64,000 nucleotides of DNA from Litorilinea aerophila (GCF_006569185.2 NZ_VIGC02000006.1:171280-235279); one strand, 5' to 3'. Positions 38,401 to 45,935 are shown, numbered from the stretch's first letter. Program-made: numbers and translations. The notes: generated from the sequence alone by a model not told the origin.

Positions 38401-39147
38401 GGCAACCTGGCCGGGGCGGTCAACGCCTCCCTGAGCGGCAAGGGCGGCGAGGTGGACGTGCCCATCCGCATCTTCGTCGCGCCGGACCATCCAGTGCGCC
38501 TGGAGGAGTTCCGGGCCACGGCCAACCCGGCCACAGACCTGGTGGCCGGCAGCGTCAGTGTGGCGGCGGCGGACATCCAGGCGGCTGCCTGGCGAGAAGG
38601 GGACGTGGTCCCGGTGCAGGCAGTGGTCCAGAACAGCGGCAGCCGGTACAGCGGGCCGGTGACGGTGGCCTTCTTCGCCACGGCCGAGGGCTGGGGCGAC
38701 TGGTATATCGGCAGCGACTTTGTGGCCAACATTCCGGCCGGAGGGCAGGTAACAGTGGGCACGGACTGGGACACCACCGGCTTCAGCGGCGACGTGCCGG
38801 TGAAGGCCGTAGTCAACCCCTACGGGCGGGTAGCCGAGACGGACACCACCGACAACGTGGCCCAGACCTCAGCCCAGGTGGAGCCCGTGGCCACGCCCAC
38901 GCCAACCCCCACGCCGGTGCCACCCACACCGACGCCGACACCAGTACCACCTACGCCAACCCCGACGCCGGTGCCGCCCACGCCCACAGCAACGCCGCAA
39001 CCTGGCAACCCACCGGGCGCCACGTCGCCGACGTCCACGCCAACCCCGACGCCACAGCCTACGACGTCCGGCAGCCCACCGGTGGCTACCGGCACTGCAA
39101 CGCCGACGCCTGCCCACCAGCTTTACCTGCCTTCGGTTCGGCGCTAA
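32497..39147 (+). CDS. Giant secreted mosaic protein with protective-antigen-like (binary toxin B) region and YLPSVRR tail
   Basis: 2216 residues. ATG 32497 was chosen because GGAGG is 5 bases ahead and a signal peptide follows (LLTLFHCILAAGLIVQSAAP). Order: mature N terminus with LFLPWIANG; ~179-275 Asp-rich calcium repeats (DVDGDNDGLTD, DTDFDGVNDGDE, DDDSDSVPDAVE); ~323 HPLVAAFPVPEIDV, the domain 1'/2 junction of anthrax PA and Vip1; ~340-390 Ser/Thr-alternating strand; ~393-550 cationic AT-rich insert; ~551-615 return strand (TTTTTGKSWGGSQTTT) then LWFTYKVRNTGTEY, like PA's RYVNTGTAPIY; ~830 another calcium repeat (DTDLDGFSDRSE); beta-sandwich/CARDB-like domains; ~1530-1735 Gly-rich domain; ~2130-2199 Thr/Pro linker; C-terminal HQLYLPSVRR. 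No enzymatic partner is encoded nearby. Pore formation is inferred, not shown. Confidence 0.85.
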   Translation: MRLVPRLPRRLLTLFHCILAAGLIVQSAAPVVLAQPGDQPLFLPWIANGPARPVAEALFRTHITVRTPAQWRTLAQMGVVILARGGDWASVLVDEAGLEELARRRFNPDRTNGLALLVSANEGRDRTVAGSLAPLLAQAAAAAALPTEEEVQATAMRALRTALASLTAAQQAFLAAAEDVDGDNDGLTDTAEGWWCTDPARADTDFDGVNDGDEVAALKAWMNNELSKAPSTGKPFQGWPHQKANCYDDDSDSVPDAVERLELGLNANRESTDRDKFDDGQELFGNTYCTGGGGFCGYGALPRNEDWGLIFAEMPSWVKAPGHHPLVAAFPVPEIDVVESSLHVETVTTVTTDHTISQGTERSYSTSKTEGTSTSVANTVTWNEWQEVSESLQQRVPVGSQTTFAKTEQEQAMGWPSLLLKGGKIISKGSKLLRKAGPLLKGAGKFLKKAGEYLSPIADAVTILDFLKPDGTKQPPDEIQQQVNINQYQSVDVRLQNQIENEVSVILNQNFDTSNIVNALEGSRYAYLESGKLIAQGLHDVAYILSMPIKSTTTTTGKSWGGSQTTTHEQYEEHTITNGEAFSSSESWGTATAVDSSHAADLWFTYKVRNTGTEYATQIKHLAFNIYIGDNPNPVCTYYVGSTSCGTPVDDVLFVNFMPGEEHTYTSYRIPLSLEQMKAIDLGGPVRIVVEDFSYGFDEVLYNDAANAGILFAMEDGTDDGDEAIDTYLIPTWGQETVLDVLARYFPHETDANGMLTAIWTPEYRSDTPSWCREPRRPTDQPTKAVWCKKELSTADWWNIYTDGLGDGSEGFQDTQAVPGSVALFRFNKDTDLDGFSDRSERRLGTDPNDASSFPRPELLAGLHQIREGGRVTATLSLLNTGVYDAYGVEAVMVAPDDSISITNNTVGGSGRVRALKSVIVGSRILLQSPLPPAWTQEGHAVPAAAGYYTGREDRTYTFTVQCGAPGGCQVGSGAWTLAWNDGMGNSGSLNFGDGYASPTFLPVGNLGLTLALYSGSVQNGETFTVQALTPRDTFQYTINREPYTPPLVIVSYNDPQGNHRFVIPPQAMDLGAPTDDLAPFAGQMLDDVGVEIVTHQAVTPGVNSVDLLVNNPASVTLQDAHLFLEFVNITGTVVSQVSQQVTLPPGPTYTTLQFDTGAFNPAYNPDEETIVLAFLTDYEGNILDTAGRPLSSFQQDPLPVLAGTEPTWDFGTVTQGSLLRRELALANTGHNVLYTYLEPAPGLRLNRTARSVGAADLVGYELVLNTGELPVGPYDRTVTLRTGDPNRPTVSVRLVGTIAAPTGDTAGQNDLRPLDVAVTVQGPRNQGEWVEFTHDLGPDPQSLHPVKVYSQDYGTLHGVGKYATDFSAGTASYDMFGDGRDGVMPSSGNLDNDNGAGIAIVNSGAAGATSINVTDAYAGWRINPGDVVLIHQTQGTNAGCWELNKAVSDYAGGTATIQLAKALQCNYTSGGNNHAQVLRVPQYSTCNVTGTVTPLLGWDGIKGGLFAVLCNSPMTIVGAIQATGNNGSFIGGGSYPSPHKYAAGGIGAGFRGGQGDSTTCCFVVAQGQQGEGNAGLGVGSRLANGIGGGGAYKTDAAFAGGGGGGNAASGSGGGASSVAGSVEAGLGGTGFSSASPQPLIFGGGGGGGVKDGNSAGGGGAGGGIVFLSVAQLVVNGTISVNGGAGGAIEVFDGGGGGGAGGSIIIRAGILSLGAGRVTAVGGAGGKSAGSGSVGRIYIEYCEPLSGSTNPAASTQKLNCYIAEQVESVPYTQGRLNLPENIPDGESRAYQVQYGRRLDFADAGEQATTLRLPSAMLSAATLDVLVSQVGSGDVTVRVDVGNDGSWDWETTQNVDNAATLTTADLAGAFNAYWSAQGAPTTGTLDVPVKVSLSQGGQVLLTNLRVDTAGSKLRTVRLPGGATYTTSNLDFTVEGSGSGPLAVSLDVGDDGTVDWSTSTTAGLPHRLLSGNLAGAVNASLSGKGGEVDVPIRIFVAPDHPVRLEEFRATANPATDLVAGSVSVAAADIQAAAWREGDVVPVQAVVQNSGSRYSGPVTVAFFATAEGWGDWYIGSDFVANIPAGGQVTVGTDWDTTGFSGDVPVKAVVNPYGRVAETDTTDNVAQTSAQVEPVATPTPTPTPVPPTPTPTPVPPTPTPTPVPPTPTATPQPGNPPGATSPTSTPTPTPQPTTSGSPPVATGTATPTPAHQLYLPSVRR
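38899..38979 (+). repeat. Three tandem 27-base units encoding TPTPTPVPP
   Basis: Three copies of a 27-base unit with silent differences encode TPTPTPVPP, forming the extended linker that separates the domains of the giant protein from its C-terminal LYLPSVRR tail. Such Thr/Pro linkers often span a cell wall or become glycosylated. Confidence 0.85.
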
Positions 39148-39201
39148 ACCCTCCAACACATTAATCGGCGCCATCGAGGTACGCAAGGGCTATAGCCGTA
39201 G

Positions 39202-39268
39202 GTCACGCATCCTTGCGTGACATGGGTGCAAATACCCTCGGCATCCATGTCCGGCCGGGAGGCCGGAC
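39202..39268. repeat. Two intergenic hairpins of the CTACG palindrome family
   Basis: GTCACGCA-TCCT-TGCGTGAC (39202-39221), preceded by CGTAG, and GTCCGGCC-GGGA-GGCCGGAC (39249-39268), followed by CTACGG. A partial third copy (CGTAGGTCACGCAGG) starts near 39289. They sit in the 375 bases between the giant gene and the NUDIX gene, which otherwise hold only a promoter candidate. Confidence 0.75.
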
Positions 39269-39391
39269 CTACGGCGCGGTATCCCATCGTAGGTCACGCA
39301 GGGATAGGTGATAGGGCTGCAGACACCCCCGGCACTGGGTAGGGTGACTGGTCTAGGTTGGCTGGCTTACAGACGAACCTCTCCCCTCTTC

Positions 39392-39400
39392 TGATACAAT
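39392..39400 (+). promoter_or_regulatory. Extended -10 promoter candidate for the NUDIX operon
   Basis: TGATACAAT fits TGnTACAAT. The predicted start is near 39407, giving a leader of about 115 bases to the NUDIX ATG. The -35 position (GACGAA) is poor. Confidence 0.45.
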
Positions 39401-39522
39401 GGCCTTGCCTTTCTTGCCGGGCCTGCCACGTCCCCCTGGCGTTGAGAGCCTGCCCAACGACAGGCCAGCCGCCGGCCCTGCGACCCACAACCGAATCCAG
39501 CCCGATCCAGGAGAAGCTGCCC

Positions 39523-40065
39523 ATGCCGCCACGCCCATGGAAGACCCTGTCCAGCCGCCCTGTGTATGAAAACCCGTGGATGTGCCTCCGGGAGGACATT
39601 GCCGAGTTGCCCGATGGCCGAACCACCCTGTACGGCGTGGTGGATTTTGGCGAGTGCGTGGGCGTTTTGCCTTTTGTGGACCCGGATCATGTGATGCTGC
39701 TGCGGCAGTATCGCTATGTCTTCGGGGAGAACCACCGCTGGGAGATGCCCACAGGCGGAATCAAGGCAGGAGAGACGGCCGAGGACGCCGCCCGCCGGGA
39801 GCTGCAGGAGGAAATCGGCTATACCGCTGGCCGCCTGGAATGGGTCAGCACCTACTATACGTCCAAAAGCATCTGCCACGAGATCGCCCACCTCTACCTG
39901 GGCTACGATCTCCGCCAGTCCAGCCTGCCCCCGGATGAGACTGAATTCTTCGAAGTGGCCGTCTTCCCCTTCGAAGAAGTATTGGAGATGGTCCGGCGTA
40001 GTGAGATCCGGGACAGTATGACCGTCATCGCAGTGCTTCATGCGGCCCTCTCCCGCCAGGGCTGA
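39523..40065 (+). CDS. NUDIX hydrolase, ADP-ribose pyrophosphatase-like
   Basis: 180 residues from ATG 39523, with AGGAGAAG ahead; upstream in-frame starts precede the promoter candidate. The Nudix box GIKAGETAEDAARRELQEEIGY is complete, giving the metal-binding glutamates. EMPTGG before it and EWVSTYYTSKSICHEIAHLY after it are typical of ADP-ribose or nucleotide-sugar pyrophosphatases that clear NDP-linked metabolites in the cytoplasm. Substrate not certain. First of a + strand run of genes continuing to 47663. Confidence 0.9.
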   Translation: MPPRPWKTLSSRPVYENPWMCLREDIAELPDGRTTLYGVVDFGECVGVLPFVDPDHVMLLRQYRYVFGENHRWEMPTGGIKAGETAEDAARRELQEEIGYTAGRLEWVSTYYTSKSICHEIAHLYLGYDLRQSSLPPDETEFFEVAVFPFEEVLEMVRRSEIRDSMTVIAVLHAALSRQG

Positions 40066-40753
40066 AAGGAGTGACCATCCATTGACCGCCCTTTCCACGC
40101 CGTCTGCGGACCCTGCCAGCTGGGAACGCCGTCTGCGCACCCTCACCGTGATCATCGGCCGCCTGGGGCTGGCGTACCTCTTCTTCACCCAGCTCTTCTG
40201 GAAGCTGCCGCCCACCTTTGGCTGTACCAACGACTTCGCCTTTCCGGTGCCGGCCGCCCAGAACTACTGGGAAGGAAACGGCAGCGGCGGCCTCTGTTTC
40301 TGGCTGGGCATGGAGTCTATCTACGCTGACCAGCCCCGCCAGGTGTTGGTCGCCGATATGCGCCCGGCGGGCCTGCCCCGTATCGGCATCACCATCACGC
40401 CCCTGGCCCGCTTGAACGCCCTGCTCATCGACAACGTCATCCGGCCGGGCATCGCGGTCTTTGGCTGGCTGATCTGGCTGGCGGAGTTCTGGATCGTCCT
40501 CTCCATGGCCCTGGGGTTCCTGACGCGGCTGGGCGCCCTGGTGGCCATCGGCGTATCCCTGCAGCTCTACGTTGGCCTGGCCAACATCCCCCGGCCCTAC
40601 GAGTGGGAATGGTCCTACGGCACCATGGTCCTGCTGGCGGTGGTCCTGCTGGGGGCCGGGGCGGGGCGCCACTTCGGGGTGGATGCTGCCCTGCGCCGCC
40701 GATTCTCAGGGCGCAGCGGACCCGTGGCGCGGCTGGTCCAACTGTTGACCTGA
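40040..40753 (+). CDS. DoxX-like inner-membrane protein
   Basis: Up to 237 residues with four to five hydrophobic helices (GRLGLAYLFFTQLFWKLPPT, LIWLAEFWIVLSMALGFLTR, WSYGTMVLLAVVLLGAGAGR), matching the DoxX/DoxD-like four-helix family and its conserved FWKLPP and late-helix glycine patterns. ATG 40040 overlaps the NUDIX gene by 26 bases without a ribosome site; TTG 40082 has AAAGGAG about ten bases ahead and gives a 223-residue protein, so the true start is uncertain. Members associate with quinone or thiosulfate chemistry, but no specific reaction can be claimed here. Confidence 0.8.
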   Translation: MRPSPARAERSDHPLTALSTPSADPASWERRLRTLTVIIGRLGLAYLFFTQLFWKLPPTFGCTNDFAFPVPAAQNYWEGNGSGGLCFWLGMESIYADQPRQVLVADMRPAGLPRIGITITPLARLNALLIDNVIRPGIAVFGWLIWLAEFWIVLSMALGFLTRLGALVAIGVSLQLYVGLANIPRPYEWEWSYGTMVLLAVVLLGAGAGRHFGVDAALRRRFSGRSGPVARLVQLLT

Positions 40754-40765
40754 GGGACCGGGCCC

Positions 40766-41443
40766 ATGCGCTTCCTCAGTGTGGTGGCCAAGCGGCCGGC
40801 GCCCGGCCAGACCAAGACCCGGCTCTGCCCCCCCCTGGATGGCACGGCCGCGGCGACGTTGTATGCCTGTTTCCTGCAGGATACCCTCTCCCTCATGCGC
40901 CAGGTTCCCGATGTCTGCCGGACGCTGGCCTATGCGCCGCCGGAGGAGCTGGCCTATTTCCGGGCGCTGGCGCCTGATTTCGCCCTGGTGCCCCAACAGG
41001 GTGCGGACCTGGGTGAACGGCTGGACAACCTCCTCACCGGGTTGCTGCAGGAAACCGGGACGCCTGGCCCCAGCCAGGCCGTGGTCATGGACAGCGACAG
41101 CCCTACCCTGCCGCCAGCCTATCTGGCGGACGCCTTCCAGGCGCTGGATCAGGGCGCCGATGTGGTCCTGGGGCCGTGCGACGATGGCGGCTACTACCTC
41201 ATCGGCCTGACCCGGCCCCAACCCCGGCTGTTGCGGGAGGTGACCATGAGCACCGACCATGTGCTCCAGGATACCCTGGCCATTGCCCGGGAGCTGAGGC
41301 TCGCAGTGGCGCTCCTGCCCACCTGGTATGATGTGGACACCGCGGCCGAGCTGGAACGCCTGGAACAGGAGCTGGCCACCCTGCCGGCCACCGTGGCTCC
41401 GGCTACCCGTGGCTGGTTCGCCGCAAGGGGATTGGGGGCGTAG
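40766..41443 (+). CDS. DUF2064 (TIGR04282-type) GT-A transferase
   Basis: 225 residues. FLSVVAKRPAPGQTKTRLCP is the opening motif of DUF2064 nucleotidyl/glycosyl transferases, followed by GERLDNLLTGLL, VVMDSDSPTLPPAYLADAF (the DSD metal site) and LGPCDDGGYYLIGL. C-terminal TWYDVDTAAELERL is also diagnostic. TIGR models call this group rSAM/selenodomain-associated transferase 1. Here it is followed by a GT2 enzyme, a methyltransferase and a radical SAM protein, consistent with that association. Substrate unknown. Confidence 0.9.
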   Translation: MRFLSVVAKRPAPGQTKTRLCPPLDGTAAATLYACFLQDTLSLMRQVPDVCRTLAYAPPEELAYFRALAPDFALVPQQGADLGERLDNLLTGLLQETGTPGPSQAVVMDSDSPTLPPAYLADAFQALDQGADVVLGPCDDGGYYLIGLTRPQPRLLREVTMSTDHVLQDTLAIARELRLAVALLPTWYDVDTAAELERLEQELATLPATVAPATRGWFAARGLGA

Positions 41444-41485
41444 GGGATTGGGAGGGCAGGGCACTGTGCCCATCACCCAATCCCC
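41443..41485. repeat. Nested inverted repeat between DUF2064 and GT2 genes
   Basis: GGGGATTGGG (41443-41452) pairs with CCCAATCCCC (41476-41485); inside it GGGCAC-T-GTGCCC (41459-41471) forms a second palindrome. The GGGATTG word occurs again just upstream, overlapping the end of the gene. Confidence 0.75.
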
Positions 41486-41515
41486 CAGTCACCTTGTCAC
41501 AGAAATCAACCCTTT

Positions 41516-42208
41516 ATGCGACCCATGCTGCCTACGGATGTGGCCCTGATCATTCCAGCGTTGAACGAAGCGGCCTGTATCGGTCCCCTCCTGGCGGAGT
41601 TGCCACCGGGGGAGGCGGCCGAGGTGGTGGTGGTGGACAACGGCTCCACCGATGACACCGCCGGAGAGGCCAGGCGGGCCGGCGCGCGGGTGGTTCAGGA
41701 GCCCCGTCGCGGGTACGGCTACGCCTGCGCGGCGGGGGTGGCCGCGACGTCGGCGCCCCTGGTGGCCTTCATGGACGGGGATGGCAGCTTCCTGCCTGCG
41801 GAGTTACCCCGGCTGGTGGCCCCCCTGCGCCAGGGCCAGGCCGACCTGGTGGTGGGCTCCCGGATGCTAGGCGGCATGGCGCCGGGGTCCATGCCCCTCC
41901 ACCAGCGCCTGGGCAACCAGTTCATCGCGTCCATCCTGCGGCGGCGCTACGGCCTGCCCATCACCGACCTGGGGCCGTTTCGGGCGATTCGGCGCCAGCT
42001 CCTGGAGCACCTGGACATGCAAGAACGCACCTACGGCTGGCCGGTGGAGATGTTGATCAAGGCCGCCCAATGTCAGGCCCGGGTGATGGAGCTGCCGGTG
42101 ACCTATCGTCCACGGCTGGGCGGCCATTCCAAGGTGGGAGGCCATCCCATCGGCACCGTCCGGGCCACCTATCGCATCTTCCAGGTGCTGGCCCGCTACA
42201 GCCAATGA
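41516..42208 (+). CDS. GT2 glycosyltransferase, dolichyl/polyprenyl-phosphate mannose synthase-like
   Basis: 230 residues. VALIIPALNEAACIGPLLAE, VVVVDNGSTDDTAGEARRAG, VAFMDGDGSFLPAELPRLV (metal site DGD) and VVGSRMLGGMAPGSMP are GT2/DPM1-like. There is no membrane domain, so it is a soluble or peripheral enzyme that may charge a polyprenyl phosphate or build a small glycolipid. Its TGA overlaps the methyltransferase ATG (ATGA), so the two are co-translated. ATG 41516 is used; ATG 41525 is possible. Confidence 0.88.
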   Translation: MRPMLPTDVALIIPALNEAACIGPLLAELPPGEAAEVVVVDNGSTDDTAGEARRAGARVVQEPRRGYGYACAAGVAATSAPLVAFMDGDGSFLPAELPRLVAPLRQGQADLVVGSRMLGGMAPGSMPLHQRLGNQFIASILRRRYGLPITDLGPFRAIRRQLLEHLDMQERTYGWPVEMLIKAAQCQARVMELPVTYRPRLGGHSKVGGHPIGTVRATYRIFQVLARYSQ

Positions 42209-43038
42209 CACTATCGACCATGTCACGAGAGAACCCCTGGTCCAACCCAGATCGTCTGCCAGCCGAGGAAGCCCAGGATCTGGCTCGCTTCATCGACCAG
42301 CGGGCTGCCCGGCCCGACCAGCGACAGGCCCACGACGCGCTGTTGGCTGCCCTGGCCCCCCAGGCCGGCGAACGTCTGCTGGATCTGGGCTGTGGCAGCG
42401 GTGTGTTGACCCGCAGGCTGGCCGCCCAGGTGGGCCCCAGCGGTGAAGTGGTGGGGGTGGACATCAGCCGGGCCATGCTGGACTATGCCCGGCAGCAGAC
42501 AGCGGCGGACCAGGTCTCCCCGGCGCCACGCTACGAACAGGCCGACGCAACCTCCCTGCCCTTCCCGGATGGCTATTTCCACGGCGCCCTCATGGCCCGC
42601 ACCCTGATGCACGTGCCCGAGCCCCAGGCCGTGCTGGCGAAGCTGCGCCGGGTGGTGATCCCCGGAGGACGTCTGGCCATCCTGGAGGCGGATTGGGGCA
42701 CGGTGGCCGTGGACCACAGCCAGCGGGAGTTGACCCGCCGGATTCTTGCCTGGCGCACCGACCACGTGGACGGCAACAACTGGATGGGCCGCCAGCTGGT
42801 GCGCCGCTGTCTGGAGGCCGGCTGGCAGGTGCGTACGGTCCAGGGCCTGGTCTCCATTGGCCGAAACGAGGAGACCACCCACTTCGGCAGCCTGCGACGC
42901 TGTGCGGCTTTGGCCCTGGAACAGGGCGTCATCACCCAGGCGGAGCACGATGCCTGGGTCGCTGAGCTGGATGAGCGCCTGGCGGCCGGGCTTTTCTTTG
43001 CCAGCATCAACGAGTATATTGTGGTGGTAACGGCATAG
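42205..43038 (+). CDS. Class I SAM-dependent methyltransferase (UbiE/Methyltransf_11 type)
   Basis: 277 residues from ATG 42205, which overlaps the GT2 stop; longer in-frame versions run into that gene. Motif I LLDLGCGSGVLTRRLA, motif II VVGVDISRAMLDYAR, motif III YEQADATSLPFPDGYFHGAL and the post-motif RRVVIPGGRLAILEADWG are complete. The acceptor is not apparent. Translational coupling to a glycosyltransferase and a radical SAM gene 19 bases downstream suggests a shared small-molecule or peptide pathway. Confidence 0.9.
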   Translation: MTLSTMSRENPWSNPDRLPAEEAQDLARFIDQRAARPDQRQAHDALLAALAPQAGERLLDLGCGSGVLTRRLAAQVGPSGEVVGVDISRAMLDYARQQTAADQVSPAPRYEQADATSLPFPDGYFHGALMARTLMHVPEPQAVLAKLRRVVIPGGRLAILEADWGTVAVDHSQRELTRRILAWRTDHVDGNNWMGRQLVRRCLEAGWQVRTVQGLVSIGRNEETTHFGSLRRCAALALEQGVITQAEHDAWVAELDERLAAGLFFASINEYIVVVTA

Positions 43039-43057
43039 GGAACGACAGGAGGAAACC

Positions 43058-44050
43058 ATGTCCTATTCGGTCGGCATTGGCCTGACCAATGCCTGCAACC
43101 TGGCCTGTGCCCACTGCTATCGCCCCACTGAGCGCATCGACTACGTGCCCCTGGAGCAGATCCAGGCCATCTGTGAGTCGTTGCCAGTGGGCAGCATGGG
43201 CATGGGCACCGGCGAAAACATCCTGCACCCCCAGTTTGAGGCCATCGTGCGCTACCTCCACGGCCGGGGCGTGAAGCTGAGCATCGCCTCCAACGGCCAC
43301 AGCATCATGACCATGAGCGATGAGCTGCTGGCCATGTTCAATGACCTGGAGCTTTCCATCGACTACCCCACGGCCGAGCAGCAGGACGCGCTGCGGGGAC
43401 CCGGCAACTGGGATCTGGTCCACCGGGCGATTGAGCGTTGCCACGCGGCCGGCAAATCGGTCTCCATCCTGGCCACCCTCATGTGCACCAACTACCACCT
43501 GATGGACCGGATGGTGGAGCTGGCCCGCTCCCTGGGCGCGCACCTGCGGGTCAACGTCTACCAGGCGGTGCGCACCGACGCTTTCCGCCTCACCTATGAG
43601 CAGTTCTGGGAGGCCTACCAGCGCCTCTTCTCGGCCGGTAAGGTGGTGAGCTGTAGCGAGCCCATCGTGCGCGCAGCCATGGGCCTGCCCGACGTAGCTT
43701 CGCCCTGCGGCCACAACAGCATTCGCTTCGACATGCGGGGGCGGATCATCCCCTGCGTCTACTGGCCCGTGGTGGAGCACGAACCCTACACCATCGCCGA
43801 TCTCCCCGGCCGGGGCGAGTCGGTGCTGGAACACCCCTTCTTTGCCGATGCCCGCACCATCCCATCCACCGCGGCCGCTTGCCCCTGCCAGGGGGGCTGC
43901 GCCAGCCGCCGCGCCATCAACGGCCGTCTGGACGACCACGACGAATACTGCCCCTGGGCCCGGGGCGAAACCATCGACCTGGCCTGGGAGGCCGCCCCCG
44001 CGGTGGACCTGGTGCGCAGCCGCAATGTCTGTACGACGATCGTCGCGTGA
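43058..44050 (+). CDS. Radical SAM protein with Cys-rich (SPASM-like) C terminus
   Basis: 330 residues. The cluster motif GLTNACNLACAHCYRP (CxxxCxxC) binds the SAM-reactive 4Fe-4S cluster; GMGTGENILHPQFE and SIASNGHSIM follow as in the family core. The C-terminal third has CGHNSIRFDMRGRIIPCVYW, AACPCQGGCASRR and EYCPWARG, at least seven cysteines likely to bind auxiliary clusters. AGGAGG lies ahead of the ATG. No precursor peptide ORF was recognised next to it. Placement between a methyltransferase and an oxyanion-type ABC transporter leaves the substrate open. Confidence 0.9.
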   Translation: MSYSVGIGLTNACNLACAHCYRPTERIDYVPLEQIQAICESLPVGSMGMGTGENILHPQFEAIVRYLHGRGVKLSIASNGHSIMTMSDELLAMFNDLELSIDYPTAEQQDALRGPGNWDLVHRAIERCHAAGKSVSILATLMCTNYHLMDRMVELARSLGAHLRVNVYQAVRTDAFRLTYEQFWEAYQRLFSAGKVVSCSEPIVRAAMGLPDVASPCGHNSIRFDMRGRIIPCVYWPVVEHEPYTIADLPGRGESVLEHPFFADARTIPSTAAACPCQGGCASRRAINGRLDDHDEYCPWARGETIDLAWEAAPAVDLVRSRNVCTTIVA

Positions 44051-44057
44051 TAGATAT

Positions 44058-44096
44058 GGTAGACGGTAGTCAGTAGTCGGGCGTCTACTGTCTACC
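44058..44096. repeat. Inverted repeat between the radical SAM and binding-protein genes
   Basis: GGTAGACGGTAG (44058-44069) pairs with CTACTGTCTACC (44085-44096) with one G-U. The left arm and loop repeat the word GTAGTC. It may act as a weak terminator or mRNA end between the two transcription segments. Confidence 0.7.
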
Positions 44097-44127
44097 TCAA
44101 ACATTACCATCGCAAAAGGAGAAGAAC

Positions 44128-45063
44128 ATGACGGCACCGTATCGTCGATATCGTCGATTCTGGCTTTGGATGGCCCTGTGGTTGGCTGTAGCTCTGGGGC
44201 TGACCGCCTGTGTGGCACCGGTTCAGCCTGGGGCGACAAACGGCGCCATGCAGACGGTAGAGCGGCCCCTGGTGATCTCCGCCATCCCTGACCAGGATCC
44301 GGAGAAGCTCCAGCGCCTCTATGGCCTGGTGGCCGACTACCTGGCCCAGGAGCTGGGCATCCCGGTGGAATACAAGCCGGTGACCGACTACGCCGCTTCG
44401 GTGACGGGCTTCAAGGTGGGCGACCTGGATCTGGTCTGGTACGGCGGCCTGACGGGTGTGCAGGCCCGGCTGCAGGTGCCTGGCGCCCATGCCATCGCCC
44501 AGCGGGACATCGACGAAAAGTTTGTGAGCGTCTTCATCGCCAACACGGCCAGCGGCATTACCAGCCTGGAGGATCTTCCGGGCCACACTTTCACCTTTGG
44601 CAGCGAATCCTCCACCTCGGGCCGGCTCATGCCCCAGTACTTCCTCCAGCAGCATGGCATCCAGCTCAGCGATTTCAAGGGGCAGCCGGGCTTCTCAGGC
44701 TCCCACGACAAGACCATCGAGCTGGTCACCGCTGGCGCCTACGATGCTGGTGCCCTCAATGCCCAGGTCTGGAACAGCCGGCTGGCGGAGGGGCGGGTGG
44801 ACACGGAGCGGGTGCAGGTCTTCTACACCACGCCGGAATATTACGACTACCACTGGGTGCTCCACCCCAGCGTGGTGGAACGCTACGGCGAGGAAATCGT
44901 CACCCGCATCCAGGAGGCCCTCTTCAAGTTGGACCCGGCCAACCCTGAGCACAAGGAGATCCTGGACCTGTTTGGCGCCCAGAAATTCATCCCCACCCAG
45001 GATGAAAACTACGCGGCCATCGAGGCGGTGGCCCGTGAAATCGGCCTGATCGTCGAGCCGTAG
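44128..45063 (+). CDS. ABC transporter substrate-binding lipoprotein, PhnD family (putative selenate/phosphonate type)
   Basis: 311 residues. A signal with lipobox (LAVALGLTAC) predicts a lipid-anchored extracellular protein. The core IPDQDPEKLQRLYGLVADYL, VTDYAASVTGFKVGDLDLVW and GGLTGVQARLQVPGAHAIAQ is PhnD-like and, from memory, closest to the putative selenate-binding group (TIGR04553) rather than classical phosphonate binders. FTFGSESSTSGRLMPQYFL is the ligand-binding turn. Ligand identity is uncertain: selenate, phosphonate or another oxyanion. ATPase and permease genes follow at once. Confidence 0.85.
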   Translation: MTAPYRRYRRFWLWMALWLAVALGLTACVAPVQPGATNGAMQTVERPLVISAIPDQDPEKLQRLYGLVADYLAQELGIPVEYKPVTDYAASVTGFKVGDLDLVWYGGLTGVQARLQVPGAHAIAQRDIDEKFVSVFIANTASGITSLEDLPGHTFTFGSESSTSGRLMPQYFLQQHGIQLSDFKGQPGFSGSHDKTIELVTAGAYDAGALNAQVWNSRLAEGRVDTERVQVFYTTPEYYDYHWVLHPSVVERYGEEIVTRIQEALFKLDPANPEHKEILDLFGAQKFIPTQDENYAAIEAVAREIGLIVEP

Positions 45064-45086
45064 GCGGCCTCCCCCGAGCTGACGCC

Positions 45087-45827
45087 ATGGAACCCATCTT
45101 CGTGCTCGACAATGTGACGGTCCGCTTCGGCAACCTGGCCGCGCTGGAGCAGGTCAACCTCACCATCCAGCGGGGGGAGCGGGTGGCCCTCATCGGCCCC
45201 AGCGGCGCCGGCAAGAGCACCCTCCTGAGCCTGCTCAATGGGACCCAGCGGCCCACCCAAGGGGAAGTGCGGGTCCTGGGGCGGCCCCTGGCCCGCCTCT
45301 CCCCCCGAGAGCGTCAAGCCATCCAGCGGCGCATCGGCACCGTCTACCAGCAGTTTCACCTGGTGGAAAATTTGCGGGTGATCCACAACGTCAACGCCGG
45401 CCGTCTGGGCTCCTGGCCCCTGTGGAAATCCCTGATCTCCCTGGCCTGGCCTTTGGGGGTGGACCAGGCGGCCGCGGCGCTGGCACAGGTGGGCATCCCC
45501 GAGAAGCTCTTCGCCCGCACCAGCGACCTGTCGGGCGGCCAGCAGCAGCGGGTGGCCCTGGCCCGGGTGCTGGTCCAGAACCCGGATGCCATCCTGGCCG
45601 ACGAGCCCATCTCCAACCTGGATCCGGAGCGAGGGCGGGAAATCATGGACCTGCTGGTGCACATCAGCGAGACGACCGGCAAGACCCTGGTGGTGAGCCT
45701 GCACGCCATCGAGTTCACCCAGAGCCACTTCCACCGCATTGTCGGCCTGCGCCAGGGGCGGGTCCAGTTTGACTGCCCGGCCGGCGCCGTGGATGGCACC
45801 TTGCTGGCCGGGCTCTATCAGTTGTAA
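45087..45827 (+). CDS. ABC transporter ATP-binding protein, PhnC-like
   Basis: 246 residues. Walker A GPSGAGKSTLLSLLNG, Q-loop VYQQFHLVENL, signature DLSGGQQQRVALARVLVQNP, Walker B AILADEPISNLDP and H-loop VVSLHAIEF are all present. The length and the QFHLVENLRVIHNVNAGRLG block fit phosphonate/selenate-type importers. It starts 23 bases after the binding-protein stop. It powers the double permease encoded next. Confidence 0.92.
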   Translation: MEPIFVLDNVTVRFGNLAALEQVNLTIQRGERVALIGPSGAGKSTLLSLLNGTQRPTQGEVRVLGRPLARLSPRERQAIQRRIGTVYQQFHLVENLRVIHNVNAGRLGSWPLWKSLISLAWPLGVDQAAAALAQVGIPEKLFARTSDLSGGQQQRVALARVLVQNPDAILADEPISNLDPERGREIMDLLVHISETTGKTLVVSLHAIEFTQSHFHRIVGLRQGRVQFDCPAGAVDGTLLAGLYQL

Positions 45828-45935
45828 TATCAGGAATTCTCTCCTGCGTTTCTCTGCATCTTTGCGCCCTTGCGCCTTTGCGTTAAAAAATACCCTTTCT
45901 GTGAAATCTGTGGTTTCCGCAGTGGACTCCAAGTC

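Noticed and set aside
43058..44127. RiPP precursor peptide near the first radical SAM gene
   Set aside because: I looked for a short ORF with a leader and core on both sides and saw none; the gaps are 19 and 77 bases and the latter is an inverted repeat.
45828..45935. Possible gene or leader upstream of the double permease
   Set aside because: Only low-complexity TTTGCGCC-like repeats; the in-frame extension to 45870 (MRLCVKKYPF) has no ribosome site.
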